A stretch of 64,000 nt of DNA. It comes from Amoeboaphelidium protococcarum. Lineage: Eukaryota; Aphelidiomycota; Aphelidea. The stretch spans positions 28,535-92,534 of the forward strand of contig JALECJ010000011.1 in NCBI GenBank assembly GCA_023515745.1, given 5' to 3'. The notes under the pieces are model-generated. The model ran no database searches and was not told the DNA's origin. It saw only the letters and a program-made list of their open reading frames with translations. The position numbers and the translations under genes were made by a program. This document shows positions 45,563 to 58,188 of the stretch, one piece after another (positions within the stretch are counted from its first letter, which is position 1; every line of letters starts with the position of its first letter).

Positions 45563-47407
45563 ATGAGTACATGTCCGCACTTTGATATAATCAGAAATTA
45601 AGAGATCTTGAAATCTTATCGTGTGCTGGTACGACTTGCTTAGATTCAATCATCGTATGATCATCATGTGGTTGAGGTCGAGAATATAGTTGCTGCAACT
45701 TGCTCCGCTTGCGATGAAAATGGTTCTGATACTGGCAACCATTTACACGATCAGCGGTCTATGTAATCCCTCTATGCGTGCTTACAATGCCTATATATTG
45801 GATGTCATGATGCCTCAAATTCTCTCAGCGGTAGCCATAGAAATGCTCACTCCGAGTAGCGAAATCATCACATTTTTATTAATCTCGACTATAAAGCCCA
45901 GCCGTTCTGTGTCAAGTGTAATGATTATTTCTACGACTGGTAACTATATCCGATGTACCGCTTGGAAAGGTTGCGAATTCATTGTAGCGATCTAGATGTT
46001 CATGATTAACACTTATCACTAAAGCCATTATAATCTGTCGCGCATAATAATCACCAAGGACTTCGAGGATTGAGAAATCTTGGATCTACCTGCTTTATGA
46101 ATGTCGTCATTCAAGTTCTTGTGCATAATGTGTTTGTGAGGCGGTGGTTCTTGGCTGATTCCCACAATAGAAGAGTATGCTTTGCCCAACTGAGAGGTGT
46201 AAATCACTCGTCTTGTACTGCTTGTTAGCTGGATTAGATTATCGCCAACTTTAATATGCGCTCATCTTAGATGAAAACGTGTAATTCAGGCGATTTAATT
46301 GATAATGCTGGATATAATGCACCATTCGTGCCGTCTGGGTTTCTGTACAGTACGTGGACCAACTAGTGGTTATAGTATCAGGCAGGAGGCTTCGGTTAGT
46401 CACCGCATTAAGGCTCTTTAGTTGGGTATTCATAATAAGATTCTCATGAGTTTTTCATATCTCTATTGAATATTTTGCATAATGATTAATAGCGTTATCT
46501 AAAGCGATTAAGGCCATCATCAACATTTCAATTGACTAATATATCTGTTGATTAAGCATTTTCTGGGCAGCTTTAAAGTACTATAGAATGTTCATAATGT
46601 GGCCATAAAAGCGAAACCACTGATCCTTTTATGGATATATCGCTGGATGTTCGTCCTGTATTTTCACCTGCAGTTCAAGCACTGGGATAGTAATCAGACG
46701 TGAAGGCTCAAAGTATGAAAGTTGCGCGTCCAAAAGGGGCTTTCATCGAGCATAAGATAGCCATTGACGCTGCTTTACCCATGTCTGTCGATACTGAATC
46801 TGGTAAACAGAAGTAGAAAAATGCTCCGTAGACTTTATCTAATGTTCAATCTCCCGTCGAATCTCATTCATTGCACGAGTGTTTAGATAGATTCACGTCT
46901 AAAGAAGATTTGGCTCATATTGATTACAAATGTTCCAAATGTTCACAGAAAGCTGGTGTGACTAAGCAGTTACGGTTTGCAAAGCTACCTAATACCTTGG
47001 TGTTCCATCTAAAGAGATACAATTCGTCGTACACTATGGGTGCATCTCAGGTGGCCAAAGCCAACACATTATTCCAATATGAATAGTACGATAAGTTGAA
47101 TATGCTCATTCAGTTTCCGTCAGAAATCAATATGTTCTAGTACACTAAATTGGCTTAATCTGTGAACTCCCTTCCGACGTAGTATTAAGAGCATTTCAAT
47201 TATATTTTGTATGCCGTCATTGTGCATCATGGTACACTAAACTCTGGGCATTACATTGTTTACGTGCGTCACCTTACATCTACAGTGGAATAATGGTTCA
47301 GGATTGATGATAGTTTAGTACATGCAGTGGATTGGAATGAAATTGCGTCGTGTCAAGCGTACATGCTGTTCTACTCCAAAAAAGATTTTGACTACAGTGA
47401 TAAATGA
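45563..47407 (+). CDS. Ubiquitin-specific protease, Ubp8/USP22-like
   Basis: An intronless 614-aa deubiquitinase. The N-terminal ~160 residues form a ZnF-UBP domain (ATCSACDENG, ACLQCLYIGCHD, NHHIFINLDYKAQPFCVKCNDYFYD). The catalytic USP domain starts at GLRGLRNLGSTCFMNVVIQ with the catalytic Cys about 177; the His box is NSGHYIVYVRH (His about 563), and the Asp lies in WFRIDDSLVH. The internal zinc site CPXC is represented by IDYKCSKCSQKAG. This order is that of Ubp8/USP22, which removes ubiquitin from histone H2B in the SAGA module; USP51/USP27 types are alternatives. SGF11 and the other module subunits are not in the window. About one codon in 17 is TAR. Confidence 0.88.
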
Positions 47408-47465
47408 CAATAGAATTAGAGCATTTCAATCATATCTATAACATTTCTTAAACTAGAACGAACTG

Positions 47466-48524
47466 TCACTTTCTTATCATTGCATTAAAAATTGCTTTTA
47501 GTTTGTCAGCGTGGACCAGTGCTTCAAATATCACAAGGCCGATTGCAGCAACAGCGAATATCGCAAATCCATCATCTAGTTTTGGCGTTCGCTTAACAGC
47601 ATCTTTGGTACTGGTCGATAATTTTTTATCAGGCACAACAGGAGGCGCAGACTCAGATTTCAATTCAACATGCTATTCATGTGAAATCGTATCAGTCGAC
47701 TAATTCAAATCGCGTTGAGGTGCAATATCACCGGTCACTTCTTTAGGAGTCTTGAATTATTCGGCTTCAGCAGTTGCCGGAGCCTCAGATTTCAAAGTGT
47801 CAACCTTCTTTTAAAACACCGGAATGTCCACAATCAGAGATCCAGATGCATGAGCTTCTCCGTTAACTGATGCAAAAATGCTATCATTAGACACCGCTGG
47901 ACTGCCAGAATCAGTCTACTTCTTGCGCTTGAGTAATAATCGATCACCAAGGCGCCTAATGGAGAACTTCTTGCGCAGCGTATTAGATCTTGACTCGCTC
48001 TAAGCAGGTTCGCGCGAGAACACCGAGTCCACGTCATTGCTACCGTCAACCATCTACTGCAACATGGTAGTGATACGCAAATCCTCTGCGCTGCTGTCTA
48101 TACTCTTCAGATATGGCTTGATAGCAAACACCCATTCTTTGGCTTCCTCGAGAGCGTTCACTTTGGCAGTCTAAATTCCGAATATCAAGTTTGGCATTGT
48201 GGCATCCAGCGTAACGATGGAAAGGATGATCAATTGATTCGCAGTATCTTCATCAACAGATGCAGTATGATACTGGCTGATATCATGACTCTACATCAAC
48301 TTAGCATTAGACTTATGGCTCTCAGCTATGGTCAGGATTCCATCTTTGATATCCACATATCTCTCTACAAAACTCTTCATTACGTCAGGTTTTCTGAAGA
48401 TCCGTTTCAGGCTCTTTCCAGGGCTTAGATTCTTTGATTTAACACCAGCATTATCAAAAGACAACTGCAGCAGATAGCCTTATTTCCTTGGCTCTGAACC
48501 AATTTCTCTGTTATCCTGGTCCAT
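47466..48524 (-). CDS. PH-domain protein with C-terminal tail anchor
   Basis: An intronless 352-aa protein. Residues about 15-150 form a pleckstrin homology-like domain (GYLLQLSFDNAG, later FVERYVDIKDGILTIAESHK and the closing helix LEEAKEWVFAIKPYL). The middle is acidic, Ser/Thr-rich and likely disordered with a basic RKKFSIRRLGDRLLLKRKK stretch at about 210. The last 40 residues contain one hydrophobic helix (FAIFAVAAIGLVIFEALV) followed by KLKAIFNAMIRK, typical of a tail anchor. It may tether a membrane (perhaps ER or mitochondrial outer membrane) to phosphoinositide-bearing membranes. No named family is recognised. It converges with the Ubp8-like gene, 58 bp between stops. Confidence 0.65.
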
Positions 48525-48932
48525 TTAGATCTTATAATTCTTATGGTTCTGAATTTCGATAGACTTCAATTGCAGGAGTGCAGTGATGAAGATGGAAAGG
48601 CGCCCCTTAACAACGGCATCAAAGTTAAAGATTTACGCGAAAGAGTCCAAAACAGAAGGCAAAGGATGATGCCATGGCACCAGTAATATTCCGTTTCCTC
48701 AAGTGTACTACCAAATTTCAATTTCAGTTGAATCCGACAAGGCTACGGTTGTCACTTTATTGCAATCACTTCATGTTACAGGCGTGATGTGATCGTTCTT
48801 ATTGGCTGATGTTCATGACGTTGCACGCTGCGACAGAACATGTTTCAATATTTATCCACCATCATTATTTTCTCGTAATTTTTTTAAAGAGATACAAGGT
48901 ATACTAACATATATTAGATTGCATTAGAATAA
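48525..48932. other. Intergenic region between divergent genes
   Basis: This 408-bp stretch holds the promoters of the PH protein (minus) and the DUF4436 protein (plus). No repeat or RNA gene is seen. Confidence 0.5.
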
Positions 48933-50201
48933 ATGGGCTGTTTCAAGCGAATATACAAGATAGTGCCGCGAAAATTCAGGGCGTTTGCAGTGATGTTTTT
49001 GACGCTGCTCTGCTTATCCATGTTTGTCATACCTGCTTACTTTCAGTATAGAAGAGAAGGATTAAAAAATACAGCCACGAAGGCTCAATTTAATATATCA
49101 GGCAGTGGATCACTTTGGGGTAAAGATTAGATTTCAGTATACTTGAACGTCATATCGGTGAATGTACCAACGCCAGAAATTTAAATGATTGCGCGCGTCG
49201 TGCCTGGTGGCATTTACGGCTCCACTGATGAAGATAGAAACTCTGGTTAGCTTGCTGCAGATCTACCTGGTCCCTTATAACTGGTTATTGGCGAAAATGG
49301 TATCTACAATTTCACCGCCGGACAGACAATTCCGGCTCTTAGATTTACCTTACCACTCTTTGAAGGAGACGTGAATGATTATCCATTTGACGTGTTTCAA
49401 GGTGCAGGTTTTATTAAAGCTTAAATTTAGTCACAGCGCATCCCTATTGGTCTGGATGTTGATGCTGCAATTCCAAATTGGATAATAGTGCCGTAAATTT
49501 AAGTTATGGACTCCACACAAACCGCGCTCTTACGACTTACTGCTGCTCGATCATCCACCAGCAAAGCTTTTGCCATCTTCATCGTCATCCTTATGTGGCT
49601 CTTAAGTCTCTCAGCCTTTGGTGTCGCCGTAGATGCTCTTATCAGAAAACTAGATGTTCATCCGCCCATTCTGGCATCTGTCATTGGTCTGATTTTTGCA
49701 CTTCCTTAGCTAAGGCGCGCGATTCCCGGTGTGCCTGAGGTCGGCGTTGGTATTGACATTTTGGGATTTTTCTGGAATATGGCTATTACTGGTATGGCAG
49801 CATTGATGATGATCACCATGTACATCCTCAGATACAAAGATCCGAAGCTGAATCAAGTTTACTCTGACATTGAAACTTAAGAAGTATCATATGGCCCGTC
49901 GCGATTGAAACACTAATCGTACGCCACATTCATCAGTAAGAATGAAGATACAGATCATTGGGCTCAGCAGGAAGTTTAGCTATCTAGTAAAATGATGAAC
50001 AGATCATCTTCGCATTCATCTGAGTCGTCCGCCACAAAGAGAAATTCAGTATCAACCATCGGCTCCGAGACTTCAGAAGAGATGGTAATTCATTCCGGTA
50101 CTTCGTCTGTCGCGTCGTCCAATCCAAGCGCTGTCAAGAATGCCAAGTTCACGTTCACCACACCCACTGATGAGTACATGAAGAGAATATCTCAGGTATG
50201 A
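48933..50201 (+). CDS. DUF4436-family membrane protein
   Basis: An intronless 422-aa protein. One N-terminal hydrophobic segment (AVMFLTLLCLSMFVIPAYF) is followed by a beta-rich extracytoplasmic region of about 130 residues with the family block VNDYPFDVFQG. Three hydrophobic segments follow (SKAFAIFIVILMWLLSLSAF, LASVIGLIFALPQLRRAIPG and GFFWNMAITGMAALMMITMY). A Ser-rich cytosolic tail of about 110 residues ends the protein. The YPFD motif, the LIFALPQLR-xxIPGxPxVG loop and the topology match DUF4436, found in fungi, bacteria and some nematodes. No function has been assigned to this family as far as I know. The start MGCFKRIYK might also be N-myristoylated. Confidence 0.75.
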
Positions 50202-50480
50202 AGCTGCTGACGTCTCTCACTATTGATGCCTACTTTTTAAATAAAATCAATTTTTTTTAAATTACCTTGTACTCATGCAATTGTGCGTTCTTCTGATCGT
50301 ATTTTGGCGCGTTTCTTTGACTGATAAGTTTCAGGAAAATTCTCTTCAGTATATACAAAAATGAGCCATTTGTAACAGTGTAAGAAATGGTTACTTGCTC
50401 AGATATTATAACATGCTCAGCCGGGTAAACTGGTAAATAATTATGGAAAGTCCAGTTTAAGCGAATAATTTGGCAAGTTG

Positions 50481-52108
50481 ATGGATCCCAACACGACTCC
50501 TTACCATTCGCGTGAATTCACCGGCTCTGGATTAGTATGCAAATTGGTCAATTTAACTCAAGAGGACGCTTATGCTTATGCCACTTGTGTTATTTGTGAT
50601 AATTCTCATTGTCTGTCTGCAGCCTTGACTCCAGAACTGATATAGAAGTTGTTGAAACAATGGTAAATTTTTGTGGTTAGAGCTACCATACGGATTTGGT
50701 TCACATGGATGATCGTGTAGCTCCAAGGAATACGTATCTTCATTGAATAACGCCATTATAGCAATTAATAAAGCTTATGCTGCTATACAGAGTAACAATG
50801 GTATAAATTCCATTCGACTGCTGGTCTTGGATGGTGACTTTATGCTCATTGACCAACATACTGGCGATTCAAGTGACACGCCAGCGCTAGTCTCTGTTTC
50901 AAAAACACCGGAGGGAACTCAGTTGCTCTAAAACATATGGTAATCCTATTTTTGCAAAATCATTAAAATAATTGATTTATTGCTTATAATTTATCTCTAT
51001 TTGTAGTTGTCCCCAACCAAGTAATGCCGATAAAATGAGCGATGCTTTGCTAATTGAAGAGTCTGCAGACGCGTTTGATCCTTTAATCGCCTGCTTCACT
51101 CAGCCTTTTGATTAGTTGACTTCGATCACTAACAACAATAATAATTCAATAGCTGATTCTGTTACTAATGCCGAAGAATAAATTTTACATTTAGAGAACA
51201 ATGTTCATTAAGCATTGGAAGAATTAAGATTTGCTTCCATCGATTGCTTCACTTTGCAAAGTGTCATGAAGTATTGCAGTAATGTTGATTAGTATCCCCT
51301 GGTCGGTCCGCAAGATTTAATCAGACAAGACCAGGATGCTGATTTAAGTCTTTCCTCCACTTAATAGACATCTTTCTCTAGCTTATCTACAATGAATTTT
51401 ACTCTACAGGTGCCTCATCTGTAAAGTACTCCCAACAGGATTGATTAACCATCTCAAGAAGAAGTGCTGAATGCGAGAAATTTGGAATCCAATCTGGACT
51501 TTGGATTTGACAAAGATTTCGCGCCTTCAACTGGCCCCGAGATTCAGAGCACGAATGCCACGTTGGACAATACAGAGAATGCGATGGATAGTCAATTGAC
51601 TCACAATAAGTAATAGTAAGATGGTCTGTCGATGATGAACAGTAGTGAGTGTCACAGTTACAATAATGCTGCATACATTCCAAACGGTTAAATGCAAAGA
51701 TATTCCTTCACCTCGTCATCCCAGACACATCAGTAGCAGTCACCTCTATCTAATAGTGTAGTCACCAATTCCGTATCTGTATCCGTAGTGGAAGGCAGCT
51801 CTCTAATGTCGAACAAATCTAGTCCGCTCATTGATGGTACTCACGTCACTGCATCAAAACGCCGTCGATTGAAGTAGTCAGCGATGCGTACAATTACAAT
51901 GTCTTAATCTCCAACTACATCCACGTAATAGACATAGATGCATGAAAATATTAACAATAATAGCTCAGGAACGGTTATAAGTGGCAGTAGTGATGTGGCT
52001 ATTGAGTATCAATCAGATAATTCAATTCTGCGACACTGTAAAGAAGTTTCGACGCAAACGGAACCTCAGCGCTTTGCCGTTCACTTTATTGATCCTTCGC
52101 TATGGTGA
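50481..52108 (+). CDS. Unknown Q/N/S-rich protein
   Basis: Three exons, 50481-50662, 50721-50939 and 51007-52108, with introns of 58 and 67 nt ending GTGTAG and TTGTAG, give 500 aa. The first 130 residues look folded (GSGLVCKLVNLTQEDAYAY, then YVSSLNNAIIAINKAYAAI and SIRLLVLDGDFMLI). From residue 135 on it is low complexity, rich in Ser, Gln, Asn and Thr, with a basic ASKRRRLKQSAMR patch near residue 425. This layout is common in nuclear regulators, but no DNA-binding domain is recognisable. Intron phases and the clean TGA support the model. Family unknown. Confidence 0.55.
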
Positions 52109-52558
52109 TATCAGTATGCTATGATCTATAGTTACATGAAATACGCGTGTATTTTCTACTATGTTATTATGGTATTTCTGATGCTAGTAAAATTGATATA
52201 AATAAAGATTGTTTCAATGAGTTTTATCTGTTGTTGCAATTCCAATGATGATGGCCGCGAGTTGAAACACGCGATTCATAGGCGGCCCGTTGAACAAGCA
52301 CGATTTCTTCTTGTGTTTCGCCGCCGTTGTCGTCTTTGTTGAGTCAGTAAAGAGAAATCAACAACTTTTCACAATCGGAAAGAATTTCATTCTATTTCAA
52401 ACAAACACACACACATTTGGTAGTTGAAATTATTACTATTCTACTCTGATAACTCTTGATTGAATCCTCCTACATTATCACATTGATATTGAATTGCACA
52501 GTTATAGTGCCATAGTAATTCTATACCATTCTAATATCAAAGAATTTGGATTTTTATA
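52109..52558. other. Intergenic region upstream of the BIR gene
   Basis: Holds a CG-rich stretch with GTTGAAAC and GCCGCC motifs around 52255-52330, and a short CA run near 52403-52413. I see nothing else that can be supported. Confidence 0.5.
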
Positions 52559-54469
52559 ATGTCGTTTGAGTGTCTTGAGGAGAGACTAGAGTCGTTTAAT
52601 AAATGGAAGCTCAAATATCCATCTGCAGATGAACTGGCTCATCATGGCTTTTATCATGCTCCATCAGAAAAGAATCCTGACAGAGTGGCTTGCTATGTTT
52701 GCAGTGTGACTGTCATGAATTGGCAGTAGAATGATACCCCTTTGGACAGACATCGATAAGCTTATTGTGACTGTCCATTAGTCAAGATTTACTCTATGCA
52801 ATCATTTCCGCTATCGAATGAAGTGAAGAAGGCTCGGCGGTAGACTTTTGGCAAGTGGTGGCCTCATATCAAGCCTTTCCGTGCCATGCCTAGTAAATTG
52901 GCAGAGTGCGGCTTTGTCTATGCTCCCACTATGGAATGTCATGATCTGTGTGAGTGTCTGTACTGTCATATCAAGATTGGTAATTGGAAGGAGGGGGATG
53001 ATCCTCTGGTGTTGCATAAGTAAAAGAATCCATAATGTCCATTTCTTTTGGAGATGGATGGCTAATCGGTAATGCATGATCAGTATGATAGTGAGATCAT
53101 CAAATCACCTCGACTGAGACCGAATCGTTCAACAGAGAGTGTATTTACTAATAATAATAATAATACGAATAACAATAATCATAGTAATAGTAATAATAGT
53201 CTTGATGATCTGGACTTTGGCGATGATAACAACGATGATGATGATAATTATAAAGGCAATAGTAAAAGTAATAATCGGATTTTGTTAGATAAAAAGCCTT
53301 CCAACTCGAGTAGTGACACTAAGATTAGAGGTAAGTATAAGCGCAAATAAGATTCCGTTGAACCATAGTAGAAGTAATAGTAATAAAGTAATGATGAACC
53401 ACCTAAGCGTAAACGTGGGCGACCCAAGAAGAATCCAGAGTAAGAAGTGGTCGTCATTGCAGCTCAGAGTAAGGAAGTGGTCAAGGTTAAAGAATCTGTA
53501 ATGGAAGTCAAAGACAAAGTAAAGGATAAGAAGAGAAAATCGCCAGAAGTCTCGCTGTAGAATGAGGCATCATCAAGTGCATCATCATCAGCTGCTGCTG
53601 CTGCTCAAGGTATGATGCCTCCCAAGAAGCGGAGATATGGAGCTGATAATCAGCCATCGCTCCCTGTTGAAGTTTAAAATTTGAATGCTATTTGGGACAA
53701 GTGGAAGTAGTTGAGTCATGAGATGGAAGATGGTATCAAGGCTCTATCGAATTAATCTCTCTCCGCCAACTCTGATAACTCTCTGCCAACTCCAACACTG
53801 TCTGAGCGGCCTCTTTTTAATAATTCTTATCCTGATATCAAGTCAGACACTATGGTCGCTAATGGCGTGCAATCTTCATAATCTTCTAGTAAAAGATTAA
53901 ATATGACAAATGATGGTGTGTAATCTCTCGCCGTAGAAATGAATCTCCAACTATAAAAGCAATTAGCTGATAAAGAATTTGAATTGAAAATTACAAAGGA
54001 TGAAGTTTCGTATCTGAAGAAGGAGTTGTAGTCGGCTCTTAATCAATAATTCACTCAAAATATGAAATATATCGGCGTTTAATACCTTAATGTGGAGTAG
54101 CGCAGAAGTTGGTACTAGGGAATTGTGAGGTTGTTCGAAGCGCAGACTGGATTGGGGGATGATCATGGGATTCCGAGTCTTCGCTCTGTGGGGAATTAAA
54201 AGTTTCTCGGATTTGCAGATATTCCATGGCCAGTGTCGCCGTCTCTACTTGCAACCAATGGAAGGATCTCAGCATCGGCCGTTAGGGATTTCATTCTGTC
54301 CGACCTGACTCGTTCAGAATTCTCATCATTTGTTGCCTGGCTTAGGACAAAGTTTGAAGCTAGCACCACTCTTAGGTGGTTACCGCTGGTATTGGATAAA
54401 GATTACAATGTGGTGCTTCAAGAATTGGATCATATGCGAAAAGTATTGAAAGACCTTGCAATTAGTTGA
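52559..54469 (+). CDS. Two-BIR protein (Bir1/survivin-like)
   Basis: An intronless 636-aa protein. Two BIR domains sit at the N-terminus. BIR1 (about residues 5-75): FNKWKLKYPSADELAHHGFY, zinc ligands in ACYVC, then DRHRQAYC. BIR2 (about 95-165): GFVYAPTMECHDLCECLYC, HKQKNPQC. Spacing C-x2-C ... H-x6-C is intact in both. The middle is acidic and Asn-rich, followed by an AT-hook-like KRGRPKKNP near 290 and a basic PPKKRRYG, suggesting a nuclear protein. A coiled-coil region (about 460-510) and a folded C-terminal 130 residues follow. Fungal Bir1 also has two BIR domains and acts in the chromosomal passenger complex with Aurora/Ipl1; caspase inhibition is not implied. No RING or CARD is present. 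Confidence 0.85.
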
Positions 54470-54676
54470 CTGAACTTCAGAGTGATGATTTGATTTGATA
54501 GAGCCCGTTTAATTTGCATCTTGTATGTTTCCATTCAATTGCTTTTGTAAGGTTTTAAAGTTAACACTAAAAGGAATACTTGACATCTACTGTATTTAAC
54601 TTCATCATATTCATCGGCAATTTCAATATTCATTACTACCTTTACAAAGGTAGCTTAAAAGTTTAACCAACATCAC

Positions 54677-55621
54677 TCAAGCCACGTCGCCTTAACCTTT
54701 TAGTGGCCTCCTCTCAGGCTCTGTCAATTTGAACCACAACTCCATGGCGGCATCAATTGCTGGCAACTTCCACAGTCTTGTACTATGCAATTGCATTAGA
54801 CACACATAAGCGAGTAGCCACAAGATTCTACTGAGAAGGCGCGATATCTCCGATGCCGGATACAGATAGCCATCAATTTGAGGTAGGCCAGATGATCCTG
54901 CCCAAGTGACGATCATTGCCACCACTAGCGCCAAGTCGCCCATAATCAGCAATACCCACGATAAACCAGCATATATAAACAGCTTCTTCTCGTGCATCGA
55001 TAGAGTACCTTCCTGATTACGAATAGTCATGAATATACGAACGAATACTGCCATCATTGCAATATTCTATAAAGGGAGCAAGAATAGATCAAAGGTTATC
55101 ACGGCAGATACAACATTCACGCTGGGATCAACTACGGCAGCGTAAAAAGTGAATTGCAATACTTGTGCAAAGGTATACGCAGTAACAACATATACTATCT
55201 TTCTACTAGCATACAGAGGATGAATATCAAACAATCTGATCCATGAAGACAATACACCAATTACCAGGACTAATAACGTGAATGCATGCTACAGAATCAA
55301 TCCAACCTGCTAATTTAAATTAAATGGAGCATAATAAGATGGAGGTGGAGCAGTAGTAGCATATTATAGTACTGACAGCGTTGGCGACCGGGTCATTGTA
55401 TCAAATATAAACAGTAGTACAAGACACAGAAATCCCAGTCCAAGCACTCCTGTTTGCGCAAAATTATTCTTAACCAGAGATGTAAACTTTTGCGCCTTGT
55501 ACACGTATAATCCAAAGAACATTAGCAGAATCAACGCTGCGAATACGGACACCAGTGTCAATGGTTACAAGAATCGCTATTAATCAGATGTCGCATCCAG
55601 AGAATTTGGCAATTCGCTCAT
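54677..55621 (-). CDS. Predicted seven-transmembrane protein, family unknown
   Basis: An intronless 314-aa protein with about seven hydrophobic segments, among them TLVSVFAALILLMFFGLYVY, LGLGFLCLVLLFIFD, YVVTAYTFAQVLQFTFYAAVV, IYAGLSWVLLIMGDLALVVA and ISRLLSRILWLLAYVCLM. The N-terminus is short and polar with TAR-coded Gln, and the C-terminus ends KLTEPERRPLKG plus a few residues. A 7-TM receptor or THH1/TOM1-like protein would fit the layout; no conserved receptor motif is identifiable. It is convergent with the BIR gene. It is not similar in sequence to the 7-TM protein at 17234-18080. Confidence 0.6.
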
Positions 55622-55865
55622 GATTTGATACTTCTACTTAAGTTAGAGATTCACTATATTAGTGCTGAACTACTTAATCAATTTAGGGAATTATTATCAT
55701 GAAAGAGACTTTAGATAGAGTCTTCATTTATATAATCGCCGCCGTAGTTAACGCATTGCCTCACTTTGTCTATTTTTAGACCTGCTGTTTCAAAGCTGAT
55801 CATGATTGATCTATGACACTGCTTGAATATTGAATGAAGACCATATGTACATCTTAAGATTAATT

Positions 55866-56168
55866 ATGTATTGGCCTCCTTAGTGGTGGTATAGAAAGAT
55901 TTTATAAGTTTGGGAGGCATTTAGGTTAAAACTACCTTATGCATACATGGAGGAGTGCAATGCAATCAGATGTATTCATCAAGATCTGACACCTACTTTA
56001 ATCACAAATTTAAGTGGCAAACTAACGCGCGATGAATATAATTCCGATCGTGCATCATTAACACAAGTTGATTTAAATAAAAAACAAAATGATATAAATA
56101 GTAGATGTTGCCCAACTTATTAGCAGTGTATGGCTGATGATCGTGTACCTACGTCATTGTTTGACTGA
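55866..56168 (+). CDS. Hypothetical 100-aa protein
   Basis: ATG at 55866 to TGA at 56166. The sequence starts MYWPPQWWYRKILQVWEAF and contains two Cys clusters (EECNAIRC and RCCPTYQQC). It lies on the same strand directly before the Dal5-like carrier. No family is recognised. It may be a real small protein, or part of the leader of the next gene; composition favours coding. Confidence 0.35.
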
Positions 56169-56409
56169 AAACATGGAACGACTGACCCCGCTTTTAGCTA
56201 CTCTGCCGTTAAAGATCACTAAGGAGGCGAGAAAATTGAAGAATTCTTCTTGTTCTTCGTCTTCATCACGCTTGTCAGTGCCGAAATTCGTCGTTTTGGG
56301 GCAACATTCGAATCGTCATTCTTCGCCGCGTCTGCAGTCAGAAGACTAAAATTATAATTGCTGTTGTCCATCTCAGCTGATACAATTAGACTCTGATCAG
56401 TCGCGTACT

Positions 56410-58188
56410 ATGCCTGTCCAAGATACAACTGCGGTGCCTCAGCCTAGATTTTCTGTAATCGCTGCTAGTTCTGGCTTGGATTTTTCAGAGATTTAGCCTC
56501 TGAATAATAATAATAAGAGTATTAATTAAATTGTCGGCGGCGATGATGACGATTATTGGGAACATGAAGCGGCGAATGAACGTCATTACCGAGCGCTGGT
56601 GAAGAAGTTTGACTGGCGAATTTTACCTTTTGTGACACTGATCTATTTTTTGGCATTTATTGCGCGTATTAATATTTCTAATATTCATGATGAATTGATC
56701 CAGGATGTTGGCATATCGGAGTACTAGTACTCTCTGCTGGCGATGATTTTCTTTGTGGGCTACACCATTTTTGAAATCCCTTCCAATTTGGGACTGAAGA
56801 GCTTTGGAGCTCGCGCCTGGCTTGGAGCTATGGCTTTAAGTAAGATTTATAACTTGTGTAGGTGTTAACTTATATGATTGGCATTGTGATAATGTGTAGT
56901 TTGGGGATTACTTTGCGTGTGTTGTATATTTGCGCACAATTTCGCAGTATGGATTGTGCTGAGATCACTTTTGGGCTCCGTTGAAGCGGGCGTATTTCCA
57001 GGTATTTTGTATTATCTCAATTTCTGGTATAGAAGGTAGGAGATGGGGTTTAGATTTAGTATTTTCTTTACTGCTAGTCTACTCGCTGGTGGATTTGTCG
57101 GTCTGTTAGCGTACGTGGTCATCCCATTGACTGATGGATGGATTGGCCTGGCGGGGTGGTAGTGGCTTTTGATTGTGGAAGGTGTCCCCGGTATGATTGT
57201 TGGTATTGCTACATGGTTATACTTGCCATCTAATCCAAGACATGCCAGCTGGCTGAAGGAGGATGATAAGCGCGTTATTGAAGAAGTTCATCACGGCGAG
57301 GAAGGTGATGATCTGTTTTCTAGTAATATCAGTACACAAAATTGTGATGAAGATGGATATGATGATATTCCTTCTTACCTAGGTAGTTCAGAATATGAGC
57401 ATAATACTATTGCTGCACCCGTCGATGAAAAAGTGAAAAGCTCTGACCATTTGGAGAGCTAAAAAAAGCCCAAGTTGGAAAAGTCCTCCATTAGAGTTTT
57501 TCTACGAGCGCTGCGTAACTCCACCCTGTGGATATTTTCACTCACCTATTTGTGTATTGGAATTCCAGTATCTGCAATCAACTTCTTCCTGCCATCCATC
57601 ATTAAAATGGCCGGATTCCAGTTCTCTACCGCCAATCTGATCACTATGCCTATATATGCAGCTGCTGCTCTCGTAACTTTGTGTATATCATTCAGTTCTG
57701 ACAGACGCGGTGAGCGATGCTGGCACATTATTGCACCTCTTTCAGTGTCATTTATCGGGTTCACTGGTCTTGCTCTATTTAATCCTGGCACTGGTCTCCT
57801 GGTGGTGAAAGATACAGCTCATGCTTTCTCTACGGGATAGAACGTGCTGTCATTAGGATTTGCCAGTCTGTCTGTTATCGGAGCGTGTCCAGCTATTCCA
57901 CTCTTCTGCACCTGGTTATCCACTATAATTCCGCGTTCCAAGCCTACACTATTAGCAGTGGGTACCGGCATGATGGTTTCTGTTGGATAGTTATCCGGAA
58001 TCATTGCACCTCAGCTGTACCCAGCTCTTGATGCCTTGTATTAGAAAATCAATGGTTCACAGTGTGATAATGAAAATGCTCAATGCGTAATTTCATCCAA
58101 TTACTCTTATGCGCATCTGGCCGCCGCAGCATGTCTTTTAGTTGCCATGACTGGGACTTACCTGCTTAAGCGGGCGACTCGATAATGA
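56410..58188 (+). CDS. MFS anion:cation symporter (Dal5/Tna1-like)
   Basis: Two exons, 56410-56839 and 56900-58188, with a 60-nt intron (GTAAGA...TGTGTAG), give 572 aa. It is a fungal-type ACS-family carrier, as for allantoate, nicotinate, pantothenate or biotin precursors. Visible features are ILPFVTLIYFLAFIARINISN (TM1), GYTIFEIPSNLGLKSFGARAW (TM2-3), LLGSVEAGVFPGILYYLNFWYRRQEMGFR (here the block EAGVFPG), and LYLPSNPRHASWL at the centre. The loop between halves is long and acidic. C-terminal half: SLTYLCIGIPVSAINFFLPS and DRRGERCWH. The start is chosen at MPVQDTTAV, giving about 70 residues before TM1 as in Dal5; in-frame ATGs at 56137 and 56173 would add a non-conserved, basic leader. The substrate is unknown. 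Confidence 0.88.
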
